From: Lichina pygmaea
Taxonomy: Eukaryota > Ascomycota > Lichinomycetes > Lichinales > Lichinaceae
Assembly: GCA_963422465.1 (NCBI GenBank)
Contig: OY730174.1
Location: forward strand, 2,294,001-2,358,000
Reading direction: 5' to 3'
DNA length: 64,000 bases
Shown: positions 12,105 to 24,060 of the stretch, piece after piece
Position numbering within the stretch: the stretch's first letter is position 1
How the letters are laid out: each line of letters begins with the position of its first letter
Position numbers and translations under genes: made by a program
The notes under the pieces: model-generated
Seen by the model: the letters and a program-made list of their open reading frames with translations, nothing else
Database searches by the model: none
What the model was told of the DNA's origin: nothing

Positions 12105-13489
12105 CTGGGTTGAATGCTTGCGATGGGGACATCTTCCATCGGGTGGGGCGGTCTTAAGCTCTTGGGTAAGGGTGGTCATCTGTGGGGCCGTTCCTACCCT
12201 TTCGGCTTTTGCAAGTCTTCCACCCTTGCACTCCAACTCCTCATCTCGGTTCCTGTCGACAGATGCCTCCGATGCGCTTTGCTTAACCCAGTCCAATTAC
12301 CGATCCATCCCCGTTCGCTCGCCTCTTTTACTCCTCCTCCCCACTCTTCTGTTTTAGACTTGCCTTTTCTGTTCGTGTTCGCATCTCCGTTCCAGTCTCA
12401 GACATGACCACTGTATCTGTCTCTACCATCGTTTCTACCTCTGTCTCTGCTACTGTCATCGTGTTGTGTCTATGCCAACTCGAGCACGGAGCAGGGCAGG
12501 GTATGGCAGAGCAGAGCAGTGCTGAGCTGAGCTGAGCTGAACTGAGAGAAGAACGTGAAAAGAGATTGTCATTTGCATCAGCAGCATCAGCCTCAGAACC
12601 AGCTCTTCTAAATCAAATCATTTGTACAGTATATCTCGTCTTGACGCAGCTCTTGCACCAGTACCTGGTGATCAGTGATCAGTGACCAGACGGCGCTCTG
12701 CAAGTAGGTACCAGCACGTATCAAGAAAATCTGCAAGTAAGTGTCGGTGAAGTGCACAGATGCGTGCGTGTGTGTACGTGTAATCATGTGCAAGTTTATG
12801 TCCAGCCACACTACGTTCCATCAGTGACAAGGACCAGAAGGTGGTGTTTACCAGTGGTCATCTTTTTGCACATAAGCGCCATTTTTGATTTTGAGCCAGG
12901 TGTCGACGCTGGCACGATACATGTTTGTCTTGGCGTGAAGTTGCTGGGCGTCTCAAAAAGTTGCGGCTTGAAATGCGGCTTACAATGTGGCTTAACAGTG
13001 TCACGCTAATTACGAAAATACTGTCGTAGAAGAAGACCACGGGATAGGACCACGGGAAATGGAAGGGACAGGAACGGAGAGTGAACCAAGAAAGAACGAC
13101 TAGGGAGAGTGGCCTGGTACGGACAAGGCCGAGGGAACGAACAGGATAAGATGTAGAGGAATGAGAGGAGAGGAAAGAAAAGAAGAACACAAGAAAGGAA
13201 GGGAGGAAGGATAGAAGGAAGGAAGTAAGAATGAAGAAAGAATGAAAGGAAACAGGAAGGACAAGGAAGAAAAAAACATGAAGAAGAAAGAAAGGCAAGG
13301 CATACACCCACTCTTTTTTTCAACGGCAGGCTTTTTGTTTTCCCAACAGCAGTGAGGCCTTGAAAGAACTACAGACACATGTGGAACTTGTTGCAGCCAT
13401 ACTGTCATCCCATTTACGGCACAAGTAATTCTTTGTATCATCACAGCTGTACTTGGCTGCTTATGCTGCTACAGTTCACACTGCTTGTA
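12105..13489. other. Intergenic region with polypurine block
   Basis: No gene is supported. It includes short GCTGA repeats (about 12518-12543) and a long purine-rich block on the plus strand (about 13022-13312). The minus-strand frames in that block are Phe/Leu/Ser/Pro-rich low-complexity artefacts. Confidence 0.55.
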
Positions 13490-13933
13490 GGACTCGCCGT
13501 GGCTTGCGACACTTGCCATCATCACTTGCATACAGCCTGCAACACTTGCCATCACTTGTAGCACTCACCATAGCTTGCAATACTCACCCACATCTCACAA
13601 AACTCACCCTAGTTTGCACCCCTCGCCATACCTCACAATATCCACCCACAGCTCACAACACTTGTGATGGCTTGTAGGACTGGCTGTAACTTGCAATACT
13701 CACCATATAGCTTGTGGCACTTGCCTACTACAGTACTCACAAAGCTCACTATAGCTTGCAATGCTTGTCATAGCTTGCAACACTTGTCATAACTTGCAAC
13801 ATGTGCTATAGCTTGCAACATTTGCCCCCAGCTTGCAATACTTGCCATGCAGTAGCTTGCATTATAAGACTCACCATGGCTTGCAATACTCACCCATATC
13901 TCACAAAACTTGTCCTAGCTTGCATCACTCACC
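13490..13933. repeat. Diverged minisatellite, left part
   Basis: Many imperfect copies of a unit of about 20-22 bp built around TAGCTTGCAATACTCACCA. Units are diverged and vary in length. The array continues at 37533 after the transposon nest, so element A inserted inside it; the target duplication TCACC (13929-13933) is itself part of the repeat unit. Confidence 0.75.
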
Positions 13934-14498
13934 TGTTACGACCCCTGGGATGGGAGCCACTCATTTATAGGCAATCAGGCCGCGGGCCAGGCAAGAGGAC
14001 ACCATGGAAGTCAAGTGACCAACCAACAAGGGGTCACGTGACTGTCAAGACTTACAGGTGGCTTGACGCAGTATGCATGAAGTATCAAGACAATCTCACC
14101 AGTCTTGATGCAGGATGCAGGAAGCATCAAGACAGCCTTACCAGTCTTGACACAGTGTGCATGAAGTATCAAGACAATCTCACCAGTCTTGACGCAGGGT
14201 ACATAACATGGTGGGACTGTCGAGACAATCTTGATTGTCTTGACAGGCCAGCACTATATAGTCTGGTGATAGTTCCCTTATGGAATGATCATCTTCAACT
14301 TATGTTGTGATCCAAACAACTAGATCTACTTCAATACAATATTTTTGTACAAAGCTATTGATCAGGTGTCACCACCACCATGTTCCACCAAACCTCTTCA
14401 CACTCCTTGACACTCCTCTTCTGCGAGAACCAACCTGCTTTCCGCATCTTACCCTTAATCCTATACTTGGTTAGGACAGCACAGTACAGACTGCAACA
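13934..14498 (+). repeat. 5' LTR of element A
   Basis: Begins TGTTAC and ends GCAACA, 565 bp. U3 contains three 42-bp tandem units (14074-14199), each able to fold into a hairpin. A TATATA box lies at 14255-14260. The 3' copy is 602 bp, differing mainly by an indel of about 37 bp. Confidence 0.9.
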
Positions 14499-14516
14499 CT
14501 TTGAAGACTCTCAAGG

Positions 14517-15713
14517 ATGAGTACCTCAGGAGTAACCAACCCCGGATTCCCAGATGGAAAAGTTAGCGTCACCAAGCCAGACCTGTTCTATAGTGAAAGG
14601 AACAAGGTTGATGACTGGCTTATGCAACTCCAAGTCTACTTTCAATTCCAACCAGAGATAAAGCTGCCTAAAGAAAAGTGGCCTCTCTTTGCAACCACTT
14701 ACATGAGAGGTAATGCTTATTGATGGATCAAGCCCTACGTCAACAAACATCTCTCAGGAAACAGAGACTACAACAGCATAACAGAATAGATGATGAAATA
14801 GACATAATTCAAGGACAAGATCAAAAGGATCTTTGGACTATCTAACAAAAACAAAGTGGCTATACGAATGATCCAGCACATCAAACAACAACACTCCACC
14901 GCAGAGTACACCACGCAGTTCAAGCAATACTCAGTACTGACTGACTGGGACAACAACACCCTGATGGTCATGTACTGATGTAGACTCAAAGAAAACATAA
15001 AGGACAAAATCACTTTTGATAGACAAGTAGTCAACACACTGGACAAGCTCATCACACAAGCAATCAACATTGATGACAAGCTATTCAAGTGAGCGATGGA
15101 GAAATGCCATGACAGAGGATACAGCCACCCTGCATGGCATGTGAGCAATCACTACTAGCCGCCTAACAAGGCACTGCCACATGATCTATATGGCTATGCA
15201 CCTATGGAACTGGATGCAGTCCACCACAGGGGAAGGTTCACAAAGGGAAGGAACAACAAAAAAAGGAAAGCACTGAAGTGCTATGCCTGTGGCAAGCTAG
15301 ACCACATGGTGAAAGACTGTTGTTCAAAGAACAAGGTACACTGACAGCAACTTAATACACTTGACAGAGACTGGAATATCATCAAGCCAGAGGATCTACC
15401 AGGAGAGGCTCAGCTATCCCTTGAACAATAGGACAACTACGATCAGACATTGGAAGCAGCCCACCAACTAGCAACATCAGGAGGCAAGGATCTACCAGAA
15501 CAGACAGGTCAGGACAAGGGACAGGAGCTCTTAACCACCTCTGATGGGGACTGAGATAAACCCACATCTATCAAAGAAGAAATACTACAAGAAAGCTATG
15601 CTTACAGCATGGACTCACAAAACCTACAGCACAGCGAACTACAGTGGAGGTTTTGCACAAAGCACTACTACACCTACCACGAACAACTACGAAAGTACAG
15701 AGAACATTCACTC
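14517..15713 (+). pseudogene. Element A gag remnant
   Basis: Starts 18 bp after the 5' LTR. The first part reads as a gag-like capsid segment (WLMQLQVYFQFQPE), and a CCHC knuckle (CYACGKLDHMVKDC) is visible near 15283. It is a broken fossil and is cut by the insertion of element B. Confidence 0.75.
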
Positions 15714-15984
15714 TGTCACGGTTCTGGCCCAGTTGCATATCTGGCACAAGCCACGCACCTTGCCGGGAAGTCCTATCTGCACTGTTTGCCTGTTTGCTCC
15801 GCCGTTGCCTGATCCCCTGCCTATAAGAACTTCTCCTGCTCCCCCAGCTTCTTCTCTTCTTTTCTCTTTTCCTTCCTCGTCTTTCACCTTGTACATCAAT
15901 CCAAGTCTCAAGTCTCAAGCCAAGTCAGGTCAAGGTTACCAAATCAGTTAGGCTTGAGTTCTGCTCTGCCATTGCCTTGTCACA
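15714..15984 (+). repeat. 5' LTR of element B
   Basis: TGTCACGG...GTCACA, 271 bp, with a TATAAG box at 15822-15827 followed by a CT-rich tract. No U3 tandem repeats are present, unlike A and D. Confidence 0.93.
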
Positions 15985-16042
15985 CTGCGAAAGACCTACC
16001 CAACCATAACACACTTCACCAAGCCACGTTCACGTCCTTGTC

Positions 16043-16999
16043 ATGTCTCAACAACCAGACCAAGCCATGCCAGTTGCTGGAAATGACGAGTTCCTTCGCA
16101 ACATGTTTGCAGAGTTCATGCGAATTCAAGCTACTAACACTACTCCCAAGTCCAAGTCCGAACGCACTGCTGACCCAGAGATCTTCAGTGGTGATGGCGG
16201 AAACACGGAAATCACGCATGAGAAGCTTGAGAGCTTCATCACGTCACTGTCACTCAAGATGACGCTCAACGCTGACTGGTACCCCACGGAAACATCGCGG
16301 ATTGCGTACGTCTTTTCACGCACGACTGGCACTGCGCAGTCCTACATCTCAGCTAAGATCACGGCTGGCCAGTACATTGACTGGCACGACATCGTCCAAG
16401 ATCTCTGGAACACCTTCTCTGACCCAGACCCAGAGTTCCTAGCTCAGAGGAAGCTCATCACCTTACGTCAGGCCAACTGTTCCTTTGCCGAGTTCTTCAC
16501 AGAGTTCAATCAGTATGCTCCACGCACAGGCTTCAACGACAAGGCCTTGAAGTGCCATCTTCGATGCGCTGTCTCTGAAGAGCTTGCCAAGCAGCTTGTC
16601 AGCATCAACCTCAAGAACATCAGCTATCAGAAGCTTGTTGAGGAATGCCAGCTGCAGGACAACCAGTTGCGTGCCACTTCTGCCAACTCTCGCCGTCCAC
16701 GTCAAGCACCTCCCACCCAAGCCTCAGTTCCACGGTCAGGAGCTTCAGTTCTGCGTCCAGGGTTCATCAAGCCAGCCTTCACGCCACAGCCACCAAGTCC
16801 TACTATAGATCTCAGCCACTCTAAGCTGACGCCAGAAGAGCGAGAACATCGCCGAAGCAAAGGCCTCTGCTTCTACTGTGGGAACCAAGGTCACGTCTCA
16901 ACCTTCTGTCCAGTGAAAAGCATGCCTGTTGTTGCCACCACCACGACCACCACCAAGTCTGCCACTGTTGAGACTACTCCAGAGTCGGAAAACAAGTAG
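16043..16999 (+). CDS. Element B gag
   Basis: Open frame of 318 aa starting 58 bp after the LTR. A retrotransposon gag segment occupies roughly residues 30-210, and a CCHC nucleic-acid-binding knuckle (CFYCGNQGHVSTFC) lies near residue 280. It would form the virus-like particle capsid. Confidence 0.88.
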   Translation: MSQQPDQAMPVAGNDEFLRNMFAEFMRIQATNTTPKSKSERTADPEIFSGDGGNTEITHEKLESFITSLSLKMTLNADWYPTETSRIAYVFSRTTGTAQSYISAKITAGQYIDWHDIVQDLWNTFSDPDPEFLAQRKLITLRQANCSFAEFFTEFNQYAPRTGFNDKALKCHLRCAVSEELAKQLVSINLKNISYQKLVEECQLQDNQLRATSANSRRPRQAPPTQASVPRSGASVLRPGFIKPAFTPQPPSPTIDLSHSKLTPEEREHRRSKGLCFYCGNQGHVSTFCPVKSMPVVATTTTTTKSATVETTPESENK

Positions 17000-19900
17000 T
17001 CCTTGGTCATCGTCACACCCAAGGACATGAAAAGAATCTCCATGTTGGCTATCTGTCTCCAGACCAGCAATTGGACAGCAAGTGCTTGTTTCTTCCTTGT
17101 ATCCTAGATGGGAAATTCAAGTGCAATGCTCTTATTGACTCTGGCTGTTCAGCATTTGGCTGCATTGGTGCTTCCTTTGCGCAATCTCTTCACCAAGAAC
17201 CTCTCCCCTACCCACGCACATTGTGATTGTTCGATGGCAAGACGTCACAAACCACACATCTCACCAAGACAATCATGACCACAGCACATAGTGTGCACCA
17301 GGAAGAAGTCTCTCTCTTTGTGTCTCCTGGTCTTCACTATGATGTGATTCTGGGGATGCCATGGCTCCAGAAGCACAGGCCACACATTGATTGGGCAAAC
17401 ACCTCAATCATGTTCAAGTCAGATCACTGCTGATCCGCATGCCTCAAGTCAAACAATGGCTATCCAATCTCTTTGGATCTTGAAGCCAAGACGTCTGCTG
17501 GAAAGCCTCAGGATCCCAAGCCTCTTTCTGCCACGCCAATCCCCATCAATGCTGCCGCATTTTCTCTCCTTGCTGCCAAGCCAGATCACCAGGTGTTCAG
17601 TGTTTCTCTGAGAGACATTGAGCAGGCGTTGAAGCCAAAGAAGTGTGTGGACCCTGCCACACTTCTCCCTGCTCAGTACCACAAGTTCCTGGACGTCTTC
17701 AGCAAGGATGACGCTGACAAGCTTCCTCCTCTACGCCCAGGAGTTGACCACAAGATCAAGATGGAACCAGGAACCCAGGCACCCTCTGGACCTCTGTACG
17801 GCATGAGCAGAGAAGAACTTGAAGTTCTCAAGAAATACCTGACAGAGAACCTGAACAAGGGCTTCATTCAAGCATCTTCATCACCTGCTGCTGCACCAGT
17901 CCTCTTTGTCAAGAAGCCAGGAGGTGGATTGTGTTTCTGTGTAGACTACAGAGCACTCAACACTATCACCATCAAGAACTGTTACCCCCTACCACTGATC
18001 CGGGAGATGTTGGACCAGCTTTGCAAAGCTGTGTGGTACACCAAGCTTGACATTGTTGGTGCCTTCAACTGTATCCAGATGAAGGAAAGTGAAGAATGGA
18101 AGACTGCGTTCCGCACACGCTCAGGCCTCTACGAATACCTTGTCATGCCCTTTGGTCTTGCCAATGCTCCAAGCATGTTCCAGAACTACATCAATGATGT
18201 TTTGGGACCTGACATCCTTGATGTCTTTGGCACTGCCTATGTGGATGACATCCTTATCTACAGTCAGACACTCAAGGAACACCAGAAGCATGTCAAGCTT
18301 GTTCTCAGTCGACTACGAGATGCAAGCCTGCAAGTTGACATCTCCAAGTGTGACTTTGAAGTCCATCAAGTCAAGTACCTTAGCCTCATCATTCAGTCTG
18401 CCACTGAAGACGGCTGACCTGGATCTGTGAGTATGGACCCAGCCAAGACTGACGCCATCAAGGAGTGGAAGCCTCCTGCCAGTCTCAAGGAAGTGCAGAG
18501 CTTTATTGCTTTTGTAAACTTCTACCGCCGGTTCATCAAAGACTTTGCCAAGCTTGCATCCCCACTCACAGCTCTGACCAAGAAGAATGTTGCCTTCAAG
18601 TGGGAAACCCCAGAGCAGCGCTTGTTTGAAAGCATCAAGAAGGTGTTCAGCACTGCACCCATCCTGCAGCACTTTGATCTGGAGAAGGAGTGTGTTGTTG
18701 AGACTGACACTTCTGACTACGTCTCTGGTGCTGTCCTGTCACAGCCAGACCATGAAGGAGTTCTACGCCCTGTTGCCTTCTTGTCACGCTGCCACCTGCC
18801 GGCAGAATGCAACTACGAAATCTACGACAAAGAGTTGCTGGCAATTGTCTGTGCCTTTGAAGAATGGCGAGCAGAGCTTGAAGAATCTCCAGAACCTATC
18901 AAAGTGATCTCTGATCACAAGAACTTGGAGTACTTCATGTCGTCAAAGCGCCTTTCCCGCTGTCAAGCCTGTTGGAGTGAGTTCTTGTCATGCTTCAATT
19001 TCAAGATCAGCTACCGTCCAGGCAGTCAGTGCAAGGCCGACGCCCTCACTCGACGTTCCCAAGACCTCCCGTCAGACAGTGATCCCTGTCAAGACTTCAT
19101 GGAGCAAGTCATCCTCAAGCCCAAGAATCTTGCACATTCAGAGGTTTAAGTCAAGCCCATCCAGATCCTGAGATGTTCAGAAGCTGCACCAGTTGACACT
19201 GAACCTGATGCTACACCTCTTTCAGACGTTATCCAAGCTGCCTATAACAACCTTGCTGAAGGCGATCCAGTGGCAACAGTGTCACAGATGCTAAGGGATG
19301 GTGTCAGGCACAGTCGAGAAGTGTCTCTCTCAGACTGCAGCTTGGAAAATGACTGTCTCTTCTACAAGAACTGACTCTGGATCCCTGAGAACGATGAGCT
19401 ACGCCTACGCCTGTTCCAAGAAGCCCATGACCAAGCAATGGCTGGCCACACTGGGATTGACAAGACTCACAATCTTCTGTCTCATTGGTACTATTGGCCA
19501 AAGATGGTGAACATCATACGGCAGTACATCAGGAATTGTCATGTCTGCTCTCGAGCAAAGCCTGCCCGTGATCGCCAAGGAGAGCTGCTGTCTCTTCCTG
19601 TGCCTCAGCAACATTGGCAGGATCTGGCTATGGATTTCATTACTGACTTGCCCAAGTCAAGAGATGCCTGCTTCCCTGGTGCCAAGCACATCTGGGTCAT
19701 CACTGACTGTCTCACCAAAGAACACCACTTTGTGCCATGTGCTGAGATGACAACCTCGCATCTTGTCTGGATGTTCATCCAGTTTGTTGTCCGTACCCAT
19801 GGCTTGCCCAGGAGCATTGTCTCAGACAGAGGAGGTCAGTTTGTCAGCTTATTCTGGAAAGCACTCTGTGCCCATCTTGATGTTATGCTACGACTATCCT

Positions 19901-20755
19901 CAGGACACCACCCAGAGACAGATGGTCAGACAGAACAAGAGAATCAGGAGCTTGAACACTACCTGAGATCCTATGTCAACTATCTCCAAGATGACTGGGT
20001 CCAATGGCTTCCTCTGGCAGAGTTCACACAGAACAACTCCCAGTCTGATTCCTCTGGCATGTCACTGTTCTTTGCCAACAAAGGGTTCCATCCACAGCTC
20101 AGCATCACACCCATGGGTGAAGCCTGCAACCAAGATGCTATGGAAATCTCTGGAGAAATGACGCAGATTCTGGAACAGTTGCAAGCTGAACTCCGACTAT
20201 CCCAGGAAGCTCAAGCTCACGCCGCCAATTTGCATCAAGTCCTGTCACCATCCTATCAAACTGGAGATCTTGTTTGGCTGAATACCAAGAACATCAGGAC
20301 ACGCCGCCCATGCAAAAAGCTTGACAACAAGTGGATTGGACCATTCAAGGTGTTGAAGACAGTCGGAAGCTGTGCCTGCCATCTGGAGCTTCCACACACT
20401 CTCAAGATCCACCCTGTCTTTCACGTTTCTCTTCTACGTCTGACACCTGCTAATCCTATCCCTGGCCAATCAAATGAACACCCTGGCCCTGTCATTGGTC
20501 AAGACACAGATGAAGAGTTCCAGGTTGAAGAAATCCTTGACTCCAAGCCAGCAACATCTTGACAGAAGTTCAAGTACCTGATCAAATGGTCTGGATGGCC
20601 AATCGAAGATACCACTGAAGAGCCTATTGAGCATCTTGACAATGCCAAAGACGCCATCTACAACTTCCATGAGAAATACCCAAGGAAACCACAGCCACAG
20701 AACTACACCCACGAGTGGCCTGAGGCTCACAGGAGTTCACCATGTGAAGGAGGGG
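17000..20755 (+). pseudogene. Element B pol region
   Basis: Protease motif LIDSGCS (near 17130). Reverse transcriptase (about 17800-18390) shows CVDYRALN and the YVDD catalytic box. RNase H (about 18690-18960) shows VVETDTSD and SDHKNLEYF. Integrase (about 19430-19960) has an HHCC zinc region and DDE core motifs such as VSDRGGQF. A chromodomain-like module sits near 20515-20680. Chromodomains in this family direct integration to heterochromatin. The region is broken. Confidence 0.88.
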
Positions 20756-20760
20756 GGTAA

Positions 20761-21031
20761 TGTCACGGTTCTGGCCCAGTTGCATATCTGGCACAAGCCA
20801 CGCACCTTGCCGGGAAGTCTCATCTGCACTGTTTGCCTGTTTGCTCCGCCGTTGCCTGATCCCCTGCCTATAAGAACTTCTCCTGCTCCCCCAGCTTCTT
20901 CTCTTCTTTTCTCTTTTCCTTCCTCGTCTTTCGCCTTGTACATCAATCCAAGTCTCAAGTCTCAAGCCAAGTCAGGTCAAGGTTACCAAATCAGTTAGGC
21001 TTGAGTTCTGCTCTGCCATTGCCTCGTCACA
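20761..21031 (+). repeat. 3' LTR of element B
   Basis: 271 bp, same length as the 5' copy, with four differences by eye. It is followed directly by the target duplication CACTC. Confidence 0.93.
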
Positions 21032-22112
21032 CACTCTACCGCACCACCTGCCACAAGCATTAGGTCAATTGCAAGAAGGATACGTGTGAGATCCAGCTTT
21101 GAGACAAACGCCAACACACCGCATTCCCCGGGCACACACATGATTGGCACAAACACCTCATGTTCCTACAGCAAGGCAACAACAACAACTGCTACATCAA
21201 CAACTGGCAGTACTGCCTTAAGCCTGGATGTGACAAGCATCAGCAAGACAAATTCATGAACAGATTCCTCAGAACTGATGGGAATGGCTGGACCTATTGC
21301 CCAGTCAGTGGAAAAACACTTTGATCAGGAAAAGACTGAACTCCCTTGTCAAGGGGTGACATCAGGAGCTCAACAACATGACCCCTAGCAACATAAAGCA
21401 CCTGCAATTACCTGTGTCACTACACGCTAACACGCCAGTACAGACATACGTGCTTGTTGACTCTGGAGTCAGTGGAAACTACATTTCAAGATAACTTTAC
21501 AATACTCTCAGCACTGGAAGGAGACGCAAGCGGCAGCCCTATCAGCTTGCGATAGTAAATAGACAGACAGAGCTAGTCTGCCATGAGACGCAGCCAATGG
21601 AAATAGTTACCGGACACTATACTGAAAGGATCCACCTTGATATCGTCAAGTTGGCCACTCAGGATATCTATTTGAGGATGCCTTGGCTAAAGAAGCACAA
21701 CCCAGTTGTTAACTGGAGGACAGGAGTACTCACGTTTAGGAACTGCACTAACAACACAGCTCAGACCTGTTACTAGCCACAGAAGGTGTGGACAGATGAG
21801 GGAAGGAGTCCTCAGTGGAACCTCACTGACAGAAAGAACAACTCTCAAGAGAAGAGGTCCACCTTGACAGGTATACCCCAGAACCAGGTGGCCAAACAGT
21901 CAGAGATGAAGAGAGAGGAAGTTGTTAACCCTCTGGAGATCTCTGAAGAGTATTGACCTGGGTATAATAACCTCTTTCAGGAAGAGACAACAACAGCAGT
22001 GTTACCTAAGCACCAACCTTGGGATTATGAGATCAAGTTGCAACCAGGGACAGAGCCAGGATTTGGACCAATTTACCAGTTATCAGAGAAAAAGCTCCAA
22101 GTACTTTGCGAG
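21032..22112 (+). pseudogene. Element A protease / start of RT remnant (segment between B and C)
   Basis: Contains the aspartic protease motif (DSGVSGNY near 21450) and sequence leading to the start of reverse transcriptase, where LINE C inserted. The last ten bases (22103-22112) are the LINE's target duplication. Heavily decayed. Confidence 0.7.
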
Positions 22113-22284
22113 TTTTTATTTTTTTATTTGATTCTTACACTGGTAGTAGCTTTACAGCCATGCAGATCTTCTAGCTAATAGTGAACTCCTTCAGAAAACC
22201 TTTGAAGAGATAAAAACTGAAGGCAGGGTGTGACTAGGGAATGTAACAAAAGGAATCTTGAAGTTTCTGGTAAGAGAAGAGAAT

Positions 22285-22707
22285 CTAGGTATTGGATTGG
22301 GAATAGTGGAGTTTGAAAGCTAGATTAAACTGGTTTAGTCTTTTCAAAGACATAAACCAGTACAAGAACTTCTGTAGTAGCTCTGGGTTTGAAATAATAG
22401 TGGTGAAGTCTTGGGGATTAAAAGAGACTTGTTGTCTTTGTCTTGAATAAAGAGAGCATGAAGAGGTGATATGTTTTGCAGTTTCTTCTGCTTGGCCACA
22501 CACACATAGTGGGGTAGGGAAGTCAGGAGCTCCAGCTCTGAAAAGAAAACTTGCCAGACCAATTCTTCCAGTCCTGATTTGCAGTAGCAGACTTGCCTCA
22601 GCTTTCTGTAACTCTTTGTAGAGCTTCAGATTGTTTTTGTGTGGCTTTTGACAGAAAGTCTGCCAGCCTGGATAGCTTCTTCTTTTCTTCTCTTCCTATT
22701 GGTCTTC
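22285..22707 (-). pseudogene. LINE C ORF2, C-terminal part separated by element D
   Basis: Continuation of ORF2 beyond element D. It ends with the zinc motif C-x-C-x8-H-x4-C (CVCGQAEETAKHITSSC), typical of the ORF2 tail in fungal Tad-like LINEs, then about 55 further residues and a TAG stop. Reading on from the junction, an in-frame TAG occurs at 22698-22696, so this copy would be truncated even without D. The tail frame is otherwise open. Confidence 0.85.
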
Positions 22708-23146
22708 TGTTAAGGCCTAGGCCGGAACAGCCCAGGTAAGCGAGGGAGAGGTGTGAGTCATGCGGAACAACATCCGACCGATCCGGTGGACGAGCAAGAG
22801 CTAAGCGAGGAGCTCGTCCGGTGGACGAGCAGGAGCTAAGCGAGGAGCTCGTCCGGTGGACGAGCAGGAGCTAAGCGAGGAGCTTGTCCGGTGGACGAGC
22901 AGGAGCTAAGCGAGGAGCTTGTCCACGCAAAAGGATGATACCCCTCGAGGAGACCCCCCCCCTTGGGGCATCTGTATAAAGACCCCCAAAGAGCCCGGAG
23001 GGATTAGCTCTCCAGGCTGAACACACATTACGAGCGACAATAGCAAGAGAGTTACCCCACTTGCTATTCATCTATTGAGTCCCTGCCCTCCTCAGTCGAA
23101 GACAGGACCACCCACATTCTGTGTGAACGTGGACTGGCCTTTAACA
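22708..23146 (+). repeat. 5' LTR of element D
   Basis: TGTTAAGG...TTTAACA, 439 bp. Four 35-bp tandem units (22783-22922) lie in U3, each with arms GGACGAGC / GCTCGTCC that can pair. A TATAAA box is at 22975-22980. Confidence 0.94.
22783..22922 (+). repeat. Four 35-bp tandem hairpin units in U3 of element D
   Basis: Units start at 22783, 22818, 22853 and 22888, and the array is repeated in the 3' LTR at 28805-28944. Each unit has 8-bp inverted arms around a 16-nt centre, and unit junctions contain CCGG. Position just upstream of the TATA box suggests an enhancer or protein-binding array (inference). Confidence 0.85.
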
Positions 23147-23184
23147 GTTTCAGCCTCTAACACATAGGACACCGGCTCAATACG

Positions 23185-24060
23185 ATGGCAGATCCACGCA
23201 GCCCTACCCCTTCGCAGGCAGGCCAACCTCGGGCTGCGCCTCAGGCGCAAGCCCAGGAACCACCTGTCCCTACCACCCTCACCTTACCTCCAAAGCCGTT
23301 GAAGGTAGGTACGCCGAAGAGGTACGATGGATCACGAGGGGGATTGGAATTATTCTTCTCTCAGCTTGAGCTTTACTACGGATTCAACGCCGCACAATTC
23401 CCTACGGAACAGGAGAAGGTGCTGTTCGCAGCTTCCTACCTGGACGGACCGACATTTGCCTGGTTTAATGTCTACCTACGAGACTTCCTCGACAACAAGG
23501 AAGATCCCTCTAGCATGGAGACCACGACACGGCAGATCATTGGGAGATTCTCTACCTTCAAGACCCAGATGAAGAAGACCTTCGGGGTCATTGATGAAGA
23601 ACGAGATGCGGAACGAAAGCTCCAAGCACTACGGCAGACAGGGTCAGCATCAGACTTTGCGGTGAAGTTCCAACAGTTGTCAGTGAGGACGCAATGGGGA
23701 GACAGTGCCTTGACAGCACTATTCTACCAAGCTCTCAAGGAACGAGTCAAGGATGACATCGCACGAGGAGATCGACCCACCGACCTCGAGGATATGATTG
23801 ACACAGCGGTACGCATCGACGACCGACAGTTTGAACAAGAACTCGAGAAGTGAGGCAAGCATGCAAGGCCATGAGGCAAAAAGACAGCGCCAGCACAAGA
23901 CAAGTACGGCTTGACACCCATGGAGATCGATGCAACAACACCACAGGCAACAAAGAAGAAAGAAACACGGAAGTGTTACAATTGCCAGAAGGTAGGACAC
24001 CTCGCAGCCAACTGCCAAAGCAAGAAGAAGAAAGAAGGCAAGGGTAAGCAGTTGAATGCC
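23185..24060 (+). pseudogene. Element D gag region
   Basis: Begins 38 bp after the LTR with a Pro/Ala/Gln-rich leader. A retrotransposon gag segment follows (KRYDGSRGGLELFFSQLELYY), and a CCHC knuckle (CYNCQKVGHLAANC) lies near 23975. Treated as part of a broken element. Confidence 0.82.

Larger units (their letters stand above)
15714..21031 (+). mobile_element. Element B: young Ty3/gypsy chromovirus nested in A
   Basis: A complete-length element of 5,318 bp with 271-bp LTRs (15714-15984 and 20761-21031) and target duplication CACTC (15709-15713 and 21032-21036). It lies in the same orientation as A. Order: gag, protease, reverse transcriptase, RNase H, integrase, chromodomain. There is no extra antisense gene, because pol runs to within a few bases of the 3' LTR. 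The LTRs differ at 4 of 271 positions (about 1.5%), so insertion is recent. The pol region has about five or six breaks. Confidence 0.93.

Noticed and set aside
12858-13444. Phe/Leu/Ser-rich minus-strand ORFs of 105-149 aa
   Set aside because: They come from the polypurine block read in reverse; low-complexity artefacts rather than membrane proteins.
14041-14310. Repetitive peptide frame (QDNLTSLDAG-type repeats)
   Set aside because: It is the translation of the 42-bp U3 repeats of element A, not a repeat protein gene.
20627-20998. ORFs spanning the element B LTRs
   Set aside because: They cross the pol end and LTR, and the same peptides repeat in both LTRs; not genes.
22783-22922. Regular direct repeats suggesting a CRISPR-like array
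   Set aside because: Units are contiguous with no spacers, lie inside an LTR, and are duplicated in the other LTR.
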